A stretch of DNA of 49,225 nucleotides from Corynebacterium sputi DSM 45148 (GTDB lineage: Bacteria > Actinomycetota > Actinomycetes > Mycobacteriales > Mycobacteriaceae): assembly GCF_000427865.1 (NCBI RefSeq), contig NZ_ATYV01000023.1, forward strand, positions 177 to 49,401, in the 5' to 3' direction. Numbering within the stretch: position 1 is the stretch's first letter; the number at the start of each line of letters is the position of its first letter. Positions 9,201 through 17,004 of this stretch are shown piece by piece. The notes beneath the pieces were generated by a model. It worked only from the letters and a program-made list of their open reading frames with translations. It did not search any database and was not told the origin of the DNA. The translations under genes were made by a program, and so were the position numbers.

Positions 9201-9424
9201 GTGCCGACGAGCGCGGCATTGACTGACTGCGCAGCCGCCGTGAGCCCACGGTCCATGAGCTTGGATCGGATGCGCTCAGTCAGTTCGGCCGCTGCCTTCT
9301 TCGTGAAGGTCGTGGCGATGACTGCGGCGGGGTCGAGGCCCTCCGCAATGCGTGAGGCGAGCTCCTCGGTGATTTGGTACGTCTTGCCAGTTCCGGCGCT
9401 GGCGGTGATGATCGTTGATTTCAT
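6299..9424 (-). CDS. AddA/RecB-like helicase-nuclease subunit
   Basis: A 1041-residue superfamily 1 (UvrD/Rep) helicase fused to a RecB-type nuclease. Helicase motifs: Walker A SAGTGKT (residues 8-14), Ia TFTKKAAAELTERI, II VDEFQDTS (about 345), III WVGDPKQSIYGFRG, V GTVHSAKGLEWE, VI YVALTRA (about 758). The C-terminal nuclease (about 850-1041) keeps the PD-(D/E)XK residues: GDAIHSYL, SEGWID, IDHKSY and the QxxxY motif QLSAY. It is therefore expected to unwind and degrade DNA ends as in AddAB. The start is the ATG at 9424, overlapping the upstream gene's TGA (TGATG); an upstream extension of the frame is not coding. Corynebacteria usually rely on AdnAB, so this may be an additional enzyme for recombination repair or defence against foreign DNA. 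That role is inference. Confidence 0.85.
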   Translation of the reverse strand: MKSTIITASAGTGKTYQITEELASRIAEGLDPAAVIATTFTKKAAAELTERIRSKLMDRGLTAAAQSVNAALVGTVNSVASRIVQDFAIDAGLSPMLDILEDEAGKRAFAVATDDIIAVRDAEHHELLKRTGYDRPADTHQYDNRISWPRTVQEITEAARQNLLTADDLRDSIKPSTEEVISLLDAVASPDTTDSRTGLWKSNLIQACDEAIDSDEGQTTKTAKTRVEKHTKWADQARNHPRDFTWAEWAGFGKVSSPKAVVAAFEVFSDISTDIAANPVFRDDIRTLIELTLTTAADCIESYRDYKDALGLLDFIDQEVMALEVIQSSERVREAIADSYEVLVVDEFQDTSPLQLSLFFALGELVGEIIWVGDPKQSIYGFRGSDPLLMDAAIEAVKDSGGDLRVLDKSWRSHAQPLQLSNEIFAATIDESARLTVAEPVAEKRRDGRVQIWNPDAKTPKNPDWYGSIAAGVIRWIREDGLAPEDIAVLARTNTQAKEISAALKVAGVPCSSGISDPRQSREGQLVQAALGFLLDARDTQSLTELIHLMDDHGAHQTWFRDLTSADTREDRRELLAQWAKDPILEPFVALRETVVDLTPDEIIRQVIDATDLRRRIARWSTPDERTESLGAISAMALDYMNEAKGNGAPVSPTGFLLWFKDAEAPDQKSETGVYVGTVHSAKGLEWEAVCVIVPKPTDWFHPFGHRVESLRPPTIEDPLGGRFLRFWPAIDSKLDTIIAELENHRSQLIRRNADNADARRLSYVALTRAVRISALAPIKDFTGLSALNGTEVSLDTAGDFLQIKNNDGLLAEVPVEISSLSIPEDGELESTGTVPHSQDILRTAPSAPGFPSRVTPSGIRTTATQIDTVAVTERAILGDPLVDEGGENWNHVGDAIHSYLGASLPDADKLTSATRLINSWNISRYIDPERVIELGERWRTWIDTTYPGAKILTEVPITWRNEHGQVSEGWIDQLLMLPDASLILIDHKSYPGPEPVDHVRKEYIGQLSAYADALELAGHSRPTETLIHLPLKGLVLALGV

Positions 9425-12153
9425 CAGCGGAAATCTCCTTCGATACCGGTGAGTACGCCGTAGTCGGTGTACGTAAAACTTTCGACGGGAAGGAAGCCAC
9501 CTTGGTCGTGGACAACGCCGGCGGCTTTCTCGGCGGCTTTCATGCTGGCGCTGTAGCTCAGGCCTTCCCCCTGGACGCGAGAGATTAGGCCATTGCCGAC
9601 ATCGTGAATTGTGCCGTCGAAGGCGATCTCCGCGAGAGCCTCGGACAGTGACTTTTTCGCAGCAGCCCACAGATCCTCGGTGTCGTGGCCACCGGCGGTG
9701 ATACCGCCTAGGCGCGGATCGACGGAGTTGAATTTTCCGTACTTGAGCTCGTAGTACGCGGTAGTTACTGCAGCCAGCGGGAGGTTTTCTTGATCAGCGA
9801 CAGACCAGGCATACAGAGCCAACTGCAGCGATCGGCCGTTCTGCACAGACTCGCGGAACTTCCTCTTTGATCCGCTGTACTTCAGATCCACGACGACCGG
9901 GAGGCCTTCATTGCCCACGGCATCAAGGTCGCGGAAACCGGACACCACGAGTGAATGGGTGATGTCGGGGCGGGAACCGTTCGGATCGGTCAAGGTTAGG
10001 GTCAGTGGCACCGCGAAGTCCGCCTCCACCGCGCGGATGCGAATGCCGGCGTCGGACAGCGTTCGGAACATCGACGGAATTGACTCCAAGGCCTCAGTGC
10101 GCAGTTGCTCGCGTCGCAATGACTGTCCAGGCAGCAACAGCTCGGACGCCAGATAGGGGAGCATCTCGTCGAAGACGTCCGCGACCTCAGCCTCGGAGAC
10201 CTCCACCAGGTCCGCTTCCTCGCCGACGTGTCGGTGCACCAATTCCTCGACAATTGCGTGCTCGAACGTGCCGACCAACTGATTTCCGGCTGGCAACTGA
10301 GCCAGTTGGCCTGGACGGATCCCCAGTGGATAGCTCAGCAGCCACTCCAGACGGTGAATGAGGAGCTTCTCCATCTGGGAGTAGGACATCTTCTCCGGAA
10401 GGAGCTGCGTTCCAGGTCTCACGTGCCGCAGAACCGGATCCACCACACTGATTTCTTCTGCTACAGGGTCGGTCACCTGCAGTGATTGCCCGCTGAACAT
10501 CCAGGATCCATCGGACACCAACTCAGCGGCGTCTGTAGTGACGTCCTTAATTAGGTCGGGCACCGGAGTATCCCCATCAGCGGCATCTTGCACTGCAAAA
10601 TCCAGGAGCGGATCGAGCAACGTTGGTTCACCGTCAAGCGACCGTGCCACCACAGCCACAACGTCTCCAGCGCTACGCACGCCCCGCAACTGCGCGTGGA
10701 CGGACAACGCCGCCAACGCAGTCGGGCTTGGCACAATGACACCCGCCGTTTCAGCCAATTCACGGACCTCTGCTGGCGTCCAATGCCGAGCAAGCGGAGT
10801 CGAGTTGTCGATTGCTCCCCACCACAGCACTGGCGCCGGGGCTAGAGCTGACAGTTGGCTAGGGGACGTGACCGTGGGGCGGTTCGTCGCTTCTGCTCCG
10901 GACAGCGGTGACGCCGCAGGCGGGCAACAGTCAGTGATGATCCGCTGCAGTTCGGGCTGGCTCACGGATTCGCGTTCTTGCAGCACCGCAATGACGGAAT
11001 TTACGGATTCGCTGGCGCGGGTGAGGGCAGAAGTGGACGTCGTGAAGCCGATCTTTCGCAATCTCGCCTGCAGCCACGTTAGTGCACGGATGATGTCCGC
11101 GGTCGGGCAGAGCCCATCCTGGAAGGAGAGGGCGTTCGTGGTGAACAGGTGGGTGAGGTCATCGGCGATGTCGAAGCCTTCCTCCTTCAGCTTCCCGACG
11201 GCCTGAGCCCACGCCCCACCACCCACACCCGGCTCCTGAATGAGTGCTCGGAGGAGTTCATAGCGCACGGCTGACGGAACAAGACGGACTGCGTGAGTGC
11301 CGCCTTCGTCGCCGGTAGTGGTCGATAAACCAAGGTCGAGGACCGCAGCGACGGCGTTGACGTTGATCGGGGCGGTGACGGCATTGAGGAACAAAGGCAC
11401 AATCTGGGCGGTCGCGCGCAGATCGCTGGAGTCAGACCGGCCGACTCGGGGGAGCCCTCGGCGAGCCAACTCCTGATCGAGGGCGTCGGTGCGGGAGGTA
11501 GATAGAAGGGTGCGGGCAGGATCTGTCGCAAGGATCCGAGCGGCCGTTTCTGCCGCCTGCCATTCGGTAGCGGCAGAAATAATACGAACCGAGCGCACCG
11601 GCTCGGGCTCGGCTGGTTCGAGGATCTCGACCCCGAGAACGTGAAGTGACGTGATGATCTCGGACCATGGGGCCGGGAGGTCAGAACGATTCAGCACAGT
11701 GAGCGAGTCGATTCCCACGGATGCCGGGGACTCCACATTGGCTCGGTGGTGGAGCTCGCGGGCTATGTCCCGCAGACAATCAGCGACTCCGGGGTGGTCG
11801 GTGAACTCCACTTCCGCCAAGGCCAGCGCCGCCAGACGGGGAGAAGACAAGCCACTGCGTGGAACCCAGCCAAGTTCGGCCAGTTCATCACGAAGGGATA
11901 GCAGCTGGGAGGCGGTTGCCCAACCGTCGAGTTCCATAGACTGTGCGCACCAGGGATGGGCTGTTGCCTCAAGGGCGCGGCGGTAGGCGGCCACTCGTCG
12001 GGGGCGAGGAATCTCCGGCGCGGTGATCCCTAGACGTGTCCCCAGGATCGAGGTAAGCCCTCGGGGACCGACAGTGACCTCACCGATAGTTCCCTGCTTT
12101 CCACCGCGGAGCCAGGGCGCGCCGTCCAGTTCCCACCCGAAGAGTATTTCCAT
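9424..12153 (-). CDS. AddB-like subunit with PD-(D/E)XK nuclease and degenerate helicase part
   Basis: A 909-residue partner of the AddA-like helicase, coupled to it by a TGATG overlap. The N-terminal and middle regions have the size of the helicase-like part of AddB/RecC proteins, but no GxxGxGKT P-loop is visible; the corresponding segment reads VGPRGLTSILG, so ATPase activity is unlikely. The C-terminal nuclease is intact by motif: FRDLD, VVDLKYS (about 754) and QLALY (about 776). The cysteine that starts the iron-sulfur cluster in typical AddB nuclease domains (CPxxY/F) is absent; the matching segment reads IHRLEWLLSY. ATG 12153 was chosen over ATG 12174 because a TAGTAT -10 box ends 7 nt upstream of it, the leaderless pattern common in this window. 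The family is assigned from motifs and context only. Confidence 0.75.
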   Translation of the reverse strand: MEILFGWELDGAPWLRGGKQGTIGEVTVGPRGLTSILGTRLGITAPEIPRPRRVAAYRRALEATAHPWCAQSMELDGWATASQLLSLRDELAELGWVPRSGLSSPRLAALALAEVEFTDHPGVADCLRDIARELHHRANVESPASVGIDSLTVLNRSDLPAPWSEIITSLHVLGVEILEPAEPEPVRSVRIISAATEWQAAETAARILATDPARTLLSTSRTDALDQELARRGLPRVGRSDSSDLRATAQIVPLFLNAVTAPINVNAVAAVLDLGLSTTTGDEGGTHAVRLVPSAVRYELLRALIQEPGVGGGAWAQAVGKLKEEGFDIADDLTHLFTTNALSFQDGLCPTADIIRALTWLQARLRKIGFTTSTSALTRASESVNSVIAVLQERESVSQPELQRIITDCCPPAASPLSGAEATNRPTVTSPSQLSALAPAPVLWWGAIDNSTPLARHWTPAEVRELAETAGVIVPSPTALAALSVHAQLRGVRSAGDVVAVVARSLDGEPTLLDPLLDFAVQDAADGDTPVPDLIKDVTTDAAELVSDGSWMFSGQSLQVTDPVAEEISVVDPVLRHVRPGTQLLPEKMSYSQMEKLLIHRLEWLLSYPLGIRPGQLAQLPAGNQLVGTFEHAIVEELVHRHVGEEADLVEVSEAEVADVFDEMLPYLASELLLPGQSLRREQLRTEALESIPSMFRTLSDAGIRIRAVEADFAVPLTLTLTDPNGSRPDITHSLVVSGFRDLDAVGNEGLPVVVDLKYSGSKRKFRESVQNGRSLQLALYAWSVADQENLPLAAVTTAYYELKYGKFNSVDPRLGGITAGGHDTEDLWAAAKKSLSEALAEIAFDGTIHDVGNGLISRVQGEGLSYSASMKAAEKAAGVVHDQGGFLPVESFTYTDYGVLTGIEGDFR

Positions 12154-12160
12154 GGGGAAG

Positions 12161-12192
12161 ATACTAGGAGGCATCCGGACACCTTGTCCGGA
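12161..12192 (-). promoter_or_regulatory. promoter and palindromic operator of the AddAB-like operon
   Basis: On the minus strand TAGTAT (12166-12161) is a -10 box 7 nt before the ATG at 12153. At 12174-12192 lies the perfect palindrome TCCGGACA-CCT-TGTCCGGA, covering the expected -35 region. Placement over the promoter suggests a repressor site; the factor is unknown and the sequence is not a LexA box. Confidence 0.5.
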
Positions 12193-12262
12193 GAAGCCAG
12201 ACCGATGTTCGAAAACGACATTCGGCGCATATCCCTACCTGCGGGATTAGGTCTGAACGAGC

Positions 12263-12291
12263 TTGATTTCGGGGGCGACGGTGGGTAGTGT
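12263..12291 (+). promoter_or_regulatory. rpsA promoter
   Basis: TTGATT (12263-12268), a 17-bp spacer and TAGTGT (12286-12291) predict transcription from about 12297. This gives a leader of roughly 125 nt before the rpsA ATG, unusual in a window with many leaderless genes. Confidence 0.6.
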
Positions 12292-12295
12292 CTTT

Positions 12296-12318
12296 CCGGT
12301 ATGCGCCATGCATGCCGG
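12296..12318 (+). promoter_or_regulatory. 5'-terminal hairpin of the rpsA leader
   Basis: CCGGTATGC and GCATGCCGG form a 9-bp stem (one G-U pair) around the loop GCCAT. It starts at the predicted transcription start, so the mRNA would begin with this hairpin. It may stabilise the message or take part in S1 autoregulation; neither is shown by the sequence. Confidence 0.5.
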
Positions 12319-12423
12319 TGTAGCTCCAGATTGACCTGAACCTCACAAGGGTGAATGTCCGCTGGTAGATACGCCGACAACGTCCGCTTTTTCGATTTTC
12401 AATCCATTTCGGAGCCCTAACAC

Positions 12424-13902
12424 ATGCCCACCTCTAACACCCCTCAGGTTGCCATCAACGACATTGGCACCGCTGAGGACTTCCTCGCCGCAGTCGACGC
12501 AACGATCAAGTACTTCAACGATGGCGACATCGTTGAGGGAACCGTCGTTAAGGTCGACCGCGACGAGGTCCTGCTCGACATCGGCTACAAGACCGAGGGC
12601 GTCATCCCGTCCCGCGAGCTGTCCATCAAGCACGACGTCGACCCTGATGAGGTCGTCGAGGTCGGCGATGAGATCGACGCACTGGTCCTCACCAAGGAGG
12701 ACAAGGAAGGTCGTCTGATCCTGTCCAAGAAGCGCGCTCAGTACGAGCGTGCCTGGGGCACCATCGAAGAGCTCAAGGAGAAGGACGAGCCGGTCACCGG
12801 TACCGTCATCGAGGTCGTCAAGGGCGGCCTCATCCTGGACATCGGTCTGCGTGGCTTCCTCCCGGCGTCCCTCGTCGAGATGCGTCGCGTCCGCGACCTC
12901 CAGCCGTACATCGGCCAGGAGATCGAGGCCAAGATCATCGAGCTGGACAAGAACCGCAACAACGTCGTTCTTTCCCGCCGTGCATGGCTCGAGCAGACCC
13001 AGTCTGAGGTCCGCTCTGAATTCCTCCACCAGCTGCAGAAGGGCCAGGTCCGCAAGGGCGTCGTGTCCTCCATCGTCAACTTCGGTGCGTTCGTCGATCT
13101 CGGCGGCGTTGACGGCCTGGTCCACGTTTCCGAGCTGTCTTGGAAGCACATCGACCACCCGTCCGAGGTTGTCCAGGTTGGCGACGAGGTCACCGTCGAG
13201 GTTCTCGAGGTCGACCTGAACCGCGAGCGTGTCTCCCTGTCGCTGAAGGCGACCCAGGAGGACCCGTGGCGCGTCTTCGCTCGTACCCACGCTATCGGCC
13301 AGATCGTCCCGGGCAAGGTCACCAAGCTGGTGCCGTTCGGTGCGTTCGTTCGCGTCGAAGAGGGCATCGAGGGCCTGGTCCACATCTCCGAGCTGGCCGA
13401 GCGCCACGTGGATGTCCCGGACCAGATCGTCAACGTTGGCGAAGAGGTCATGGTCAAGGTCATCGACATCGACCTCGAGCGTCGTCGTATCTCCCTGTCG
13501 CTCAAGCAGGCTGACGAGGACTACACTGAAGAGTTCGACCCGACCAAGTACGGCATGGGCGACTCTTACGACGAGCAGGGCAACTACATCTTCCCGGAGG
13601 GCTTCGACCCGGAGACCAACGAGTGGATGGAAGGCTTCGAGTCCCAGCGCGCCGAGTGGGAGGGTCGCTACGCCGAGGCAGAGCGTCACTTCCAGCTGCA
13701 CTCCGCTCAGATCGAGCGTCACCGCAGCCAGGCCGCCGAGGCAGCAGCCGCACCGTCGAACTACTCCTCTGACTCTGAGGATGCTCCGGAACAGGCAGCG
13801 CCGTCCGCAGCAGCCCCGGCTTCCGAGGAAGCAGCATCGGCAGGCTCCCTGGCTTCCGACGAGCAGCTCGCCGCACTGCGCGAGAAGCTGGCCGGCAACT
13901 AG
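12424..13902 (+). CDS. rpsA: 30S ribosomal protein S1
   Basis: A 492-residue actinobacterial S1 with four S1 RNA-binding domains starting near residues 36, 121, 206 and 291. The third and fourth have the classical sequences with NFGAFVDLGGVDGLVHVSEL and PFGAFVRVEEGIEGLVHISEL. An acidic, Ala/Ser-rich tail of about 100 residues follows. Four domains rather than six is normal for this phylum. The protein holds mRNA on the ribosome during initiation. The ATG at 12424 is preceded by a weak GGAG. A strong intrinsic terminator follows the gene, so rpsA is a separate transcription unit. Codon choice is strongly biased to C-ending codons, as expected for a highly expressed gene. Confidence 0.98.
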   Translation: MPTSNTPQVAINDIGTAEDFLAAVDATIKYFNDGDIVEGTVVKVDRDEVLLDIGYKTEGVIPSRELSIKHDVDPDEVVEVGDEIDALVLTKEDKEGRLILSKKRAQYERAWGTIEELKEKDEPVTGTVIEVVKGGLILDIGLRGFLPASLVEMRRVRDLQPYIGQEIEAKIIELDKNRNNVVLSRRAWLEQTQSEVRSEFLHQLQKGQVRKGVVSSIVNFGAFVDLGGVDGLVHVSELSWKHIDHPSEVVQVGDEVTVEVLEVDLNRERVSLSLKATQEDPWRVFARTHAIGQIVPGKVTKLVPFGAFVRVEEGIEGLVHISELAERHVDVPDQIVNVGEEVMVKVIDIDLERRRISLSLKQADEDYTEEFDPTKYGMGDSYDEQGNYIFPEGFDPETNEWMEGFESQRAEWEGRYAEAERHFQLHSAQIERHRSQAAEAAAAPSNYSSDSEDAPEQAAPSAAAPASEEAASAGSLASDEQLAALREKLAGN

Positions 13903-13914
13903 TAGCCACCGCTT

Positions 13915-13959
13915 AAACCCCGTCACTTCCTGATCTATCTCAGGGGGAGGCGGGGTTTT
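13915..13959 (+). terminator. rpsA terminator
   Basis: AAACCCCG (13915-13922) pairs with CGGGGTTTT (13951-13959). Inside the loop CCTGA and TCAGG form a second small stem. The T-run ends the structure, as in a standard intrinsic terminator. Confidence 0.8.
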
Positions 13960-13976
13960 CCGCTACCCTCGGAACA

Positions 13977-14585
13977 ATGATCAAGGTTGGACTGACAGGT
14001 GGCATGGGCAGCGGTAAGTCGACGGTCTCTCGGCGATTCGCAGGCTACGGGGCTCTGATCGTTGACGCAGACGCCATTGCCCGAGAGATCGTTGAACCGG
14101 GCCAGCCCGCGTTAGCTGAGCTCTCTGAGCGATTCGGTGACGACATCCTCAATGAAGACGGATCCCTAAACCGGGCCGGGCTTGCTGCGAAGGCCTTCAC
14201 CACTGCTGAGGACACCGCCGCCCTCAACGCGATCACCCATCCACGAATCGCTGAGCGCACGGCAGAACGCTTCGCGCAGGCGGGAGCCGCAGACATCGTC
14301 ATTCACGATATGCCTCTGCTGATCGAGAATGGGCTGACCGAGGACTGCGACATTGTCGTGGTCGTGCACGCCCCTGAGGACATTCGCGTCCAGCGCCTAG
14401 CCGAGGCCAGGGGAGTGGACGAGGACGATGCCCGTCGTCGGATCGCTGCTCAAATCGACGACGAGGCGAGGTTCGCCGCAGCCGATGTCATCCTCGATAA
14501 CTCCGGCTCTGAAGAGGCTCTCCTCGCGCAGGTCGATGACCTGTGGAATGGCCGGCTACTGCCGATGCGTGACGCTGTCATCTGA
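13977..14585 (+). CDS. coaE: dephospho-CoA kinase
   Basis: A 202-residue P-loop kinase that phosphorylates the 3' hydroxyl of dephospho-CoA in the last step of coenzyme A synthesis. The Walker A motif GGMGSGKST is at residues 8-16, followed by the conserved VDADAIAREIVEPG segment and the HPRI motif. The length is that of the single-domain enzyme, without the C-terminal UPF0157 extension found in mycobacteria. The ATG at 13977 is 7 nt after a TACCCT -10 box (13964-13969), so the mRNA is probably leaderless. coaE next to rpsA is conserved in corynebacteria. The following cyclase-family gene begins 1 nt after the stop, forming a two-gene operon. Confidence 0.97.
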   Translation: MIKVGLTGGMGSGKSTVSRRFAGYGALIVDADAIAREIVEPGQPALAELSERFGDDILNEDGSLNRAGLAAKAFTTAEDTAALNAITHPRIAERTAERFAQAGAADIVIHDMPLLIENGLTEDCDIVVVVHAPEDIRVQRLAEARGVDEDDARRRIAAQIDDEARFAAADVILDNSGSEEALLAQVDDLWNGRLLPMRDAVI

Positions 14586-14586
14586 C

Positions 14587-15198
14587 ATGCGCGACCTCAC
14601 CCACACCATCGTCACCGGTTTGCCGGTCTACCCAGGCGACCCGGCTGTGTCTGTGACTGATGCCTGCACCATCGGTGACGATGGAGCTGCCGTGAGCCAC
14701 GTGAGTTTCGGCTCGCATACGGGCACCCACGTCGATGCGCCTTCGCATACTGTCGCGGGTGGTCGAACTTTGGCTGAGGTGTCTCTAGAAGAGCTCGTAG
14801 GCGACGCCCTGATCCTGCGCATCGATGCTGCTCCGCGACAGAAAATTACCGCTGTAGACCTCGATATTGAGGGATCCGTGCCGCGAATCGTTGCACTTGC
14901 GACGGGGTGGGACCGATACTTCGGAACACCCGAGTACTTAGAGCATCCATTCCTCTCCAGAGACGCGGCCGAACTCTTGTGGGAGCGCGGCATGCGGGTC
15001 CTCGCAGTGGATACCTTCAGCCCCGATGCCACGCCGACATCTGATTTTGCAGTGCATGAGGTGGTGCTCGGCGGTGACGGATTGATCGTCGAGAACCTCA
15101 CCGGGCTCACCGGTCTGGGCCCGAGCGCCAGAATGGCGTTCTATCCCCTGAAGCTCGGTGCCGTCGACGGCGCCCCCGTGCGTGCTATCGCTCATTAA
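14587..15198 (+). CDS. cyclase-family (kynurenine formamidase-like) metal hydrolase
   Basis: A 203-residue protein with the hallmark metal-binding motif HxGTHxDxPxH, seen as SHTGTHVDAPSH at about residues 43-54. It opens with the typical RDLTHTIVTGLPVYPGDP. Family members include kynurenine formamidase and isatin hydrolase, which open amide or lactam bonds with a metal ion; many corynebacterial members have no known substrate. It starts with ATG 14587, one base after the coaE stop, so translation is likely coupled. No tryptophan-degradation genes are nearby, so a formamidase role is not supported by context. It converges with the ABC-transporter operon, 7 bp apart. Confidence 0.85.
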   Translation: MRDLTHTIVTGLPVYPGDPAVSVTDACTIGDDGAAVSHVSFGSHTGTHVDAPSHTVAGGRTLAEVSLEELVGDALILRIDAAPRQKITAVDLDIEGSVPRIVALATGWDRYFGTPEYLEHPFLSRDAAELLWERGMRVLAVDTFSPDATPTSDFAVHEVVLGGDGLIVENLTGLTGLGPSARMAFYPLKLGAVDGAPVRAIAH

Positions 15199-15205
15199 CA
15201 GGCTC

Positions 15206-15967
15206 TTAGATCAGAAAGCGAATGTGCGGGAGGCCGTCGTCGTGGGTGATGCGGGTGTGGACGAGGAAAACGTCGTGAAGCAATTCTTCCGTTAGCACCG
15301 CTGACGGGTTGCCCTCGGCAACCACCTGACCACCAAACATCACGATGATGCGGTCGCAGAACATCGCCGCCAGATTGAGGTCGTGCAGGACAGTGACGGC
15401 GGTGGCCTCGGAATTCCGCGTAAGGCGGAGGATCTCCAACTGGTGGGAGATATCCAGGTGGTTGGTCGGCTCATCGAGAAGAATCATTGGAGTCTCTTGC
15501 GCGAGGGCGCGGGCGATGTGCGTGCGCTGGCGTTCACCGCCGGAGAGCTTCGACCAGGCCCGGTTTAACAGGTGAGTGACGCCGGTAGATTCGGCGGCTC
15601 GGTCGATGACCTCTGTTCCCGTAGAGCCCGGCGCCATCCACGACTTCTGATGCGGGACGCGGCCCAGTGCGATGACGTCACGAACCTTCAACTCGAGTTC
15701 GGTATGCCCGAGCTGCTCGACATAAGCCATGCGCAACGCAATTTGTTTGCGGTTCATGGAAGCCGCATCTGCACCGTCGATGAACACCGTGCCGTTGTCA
15801 GGCTTTGTCAGCCCCGCAAGCAATCGCAGCAATGACGTTTTGCCTGAACCATTGGGCCCCACGATCCCGAGGGTTTCTCCAGTGGAGACTGAGAGAGATA
15901 CATCGTTCACGATGTGGTTGCCTCCGGCGGACCAATGCAGGTTGTGTGCTTGCAGAAGTTCAGTCAT
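15206..15967 (-). CDS. ABC importer ATPase, B12/iron-siderophore type
   Basis: A 253-residue ABC ATPase of the FecE/BtuD class. It shows Walker A GPNGSGKT (about 37), signature LSGGERQR (about 138), Walker B MILLDEPTNHLD (about 158) and the switch histidine in VLHDLN. The start is the ATG at 15967, overlapping the permease stop by 4 nt (ATGA); the long upstream extension of the frame lies inside the permease gene. It powers the permease and binding protein encoded just upstream. The riboswitch before the operon makes corrinoid uptake the best guess, with heme, siderophore or F420-precursor uptake as family alternatives. Confidence 0.92.
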   Translation of the reverse strand: MTELLQAHNLHWSAGGNHIVNDVSLSVSTGETLGIVGPNGSGKTSLLRLLAGLTKPDNGTVFIDGADAASMNRKQIALRMAYVEQLGHTELELKVRDVIALGRVPHQKSWMAPGSTGTEVIDRAAESTGVTHLLNRAWSKLSGGERQRTHIARALAQETPMILLDEPTNHLDISHQLEILRLTRNSEATAVTVLHDLNLAAMFCDRIIVMFGGQVVAEGNPSAVLTEELLHDVFLVHTRITHDDGLPHIRFLI

Positions 15968-17004
15968 CGACGTGCCCTTCCAGCTCGGATCAGCACTGCT
16001 ACGAACACTGGCACACCCACAACTGCGGTGAAAACACCCACAGGGATCTCTTGGGGCTGGGCGATGGTGCGGGCGAGAGCGTCGACCCACACCAGCAGAA
16101 TCGCACCGAGAACCATCGAGACCGGCAGCAGCCGCGAATGGCCGGGACCGACGATGAGTCGAGCAATATGCGGCACAACCAGACCGACAAATCCGATCGC
16201 GCCAGACGATGCGACGACAGTAGCGGTCACTACGGCGGTGACAAGCAACAGCAACCACCGCAGCTTCACGACGCTCACTCCCAACGACGCCGCCGCATCC
16301 TCGCCAAATGCCATTGCGTCCAGGTGAGCGGAAACCAGAAGACACACGATGAGGCCGGACGCTACGACCACGGCGGTGAGTGCCACTTCGTCCCAGGATG
16401 AGGAACTGAGGGAGCCGAGCATCCAGAACATGACCGAGCGGGTCTGGTTCGGGTCAGCGCCGACCATCACGATGAGGGAGGTCAGCGCCGAGAAGAGCTG
16501 CGTCGCCGCGACACCGGCAAGAATGATTCGGTCGGAGGTGCCACCGGCGAGCTTTGCCAACAACAAGACCAATGCGAAGGAGAACACCGCGCCGAAGAAG
16601 GCGCCGCCGGCAAGGCCGATGGTGGCAGTGCCGATGCCCAGAACGATCACCAGAACAGCGCCGGTAGAGGCGCCGGAGCTTATGCCTAGGATGTACGGAT
16701 CCGCGAGGGGATTCCGCAGCAGCGACTGCAAGATCGCACCGCACATCGCGAGGGCTGCTCCGGCCAGAGCGGCCATTAATGCCCGTGGCAGGCGCAGGCT
16801 CCAGACCGTGGCTTCTTGAAGCGAGGTGATGTTCTCCGGGAGGGAACTGGTGATCCCCAGTCGGTGCAGGATCACCGCCCACACGTCGGTCGGGGACAGC
16901 GGCACGGGACCGAAGGTTACCGCAACCAAAATGGAGAAGATGAGAACGACGAACCCCACCACCATCAGCGCGACGGTGGTGGGGAGGCGAGTGAGCTTAG
17001 CCAT
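15964..17004 (-). CDS. ABC importer permease, FecCD/BtuC family
   Basis: A 346-residue permease with about ten hydrophobic segments and the standard FecCD sequence marks: LRLPRALMAALAGAALAMCGAILQ early and the coupling region VVPHIARLIVGPGH late in the protein. It forms the membrane channel of a type II importer for bulky metal chelates. Its start at 17004 overlaps the binding-protein gene by 8 nt and its stop overlaps the ATPase start by 4 nt, so all three genes are coupled. Only one permease gene is present, so it probably works as a homodimer like BtuC. Confidence 0.93.
   Translation of the reverse strand: MAKLTRLPTTVALMVVGFVVLIFSILVAVTFGPVPLSPTDVWAVILHRLGITSSLPENITSLQEATVWSLRLPRALMAALAGAALAMCGAILQSLLRNPLADPYILGISSGASTGAVLVIVLGIGTATIGLAGGAFFGAVFSFALVLLLAKLAGGTSDRIILAGVAATQLFSALTSLIVMVGADPNQTRSVMFWMLGSLSSSSWDEVALTAVVVASGLIVCLLVSAHLDAMAFGEDAAASLGVSVVKLRWLLLLVTAVVTATVVASSGAIGFVGLVVPHIARLIVGPGHSRLLPVSMVLGAILLVWVDALARTIAQPQEIPVGVFTAVVGVPVFVAVLIRAGRARR

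Noticed and set aside
12343..13926. A 527-codon open frame antisense to rpsA
   Set aside because: A by-product of the strong codon bias of rpsA; leucine/valine/aspartate-rich without domains.
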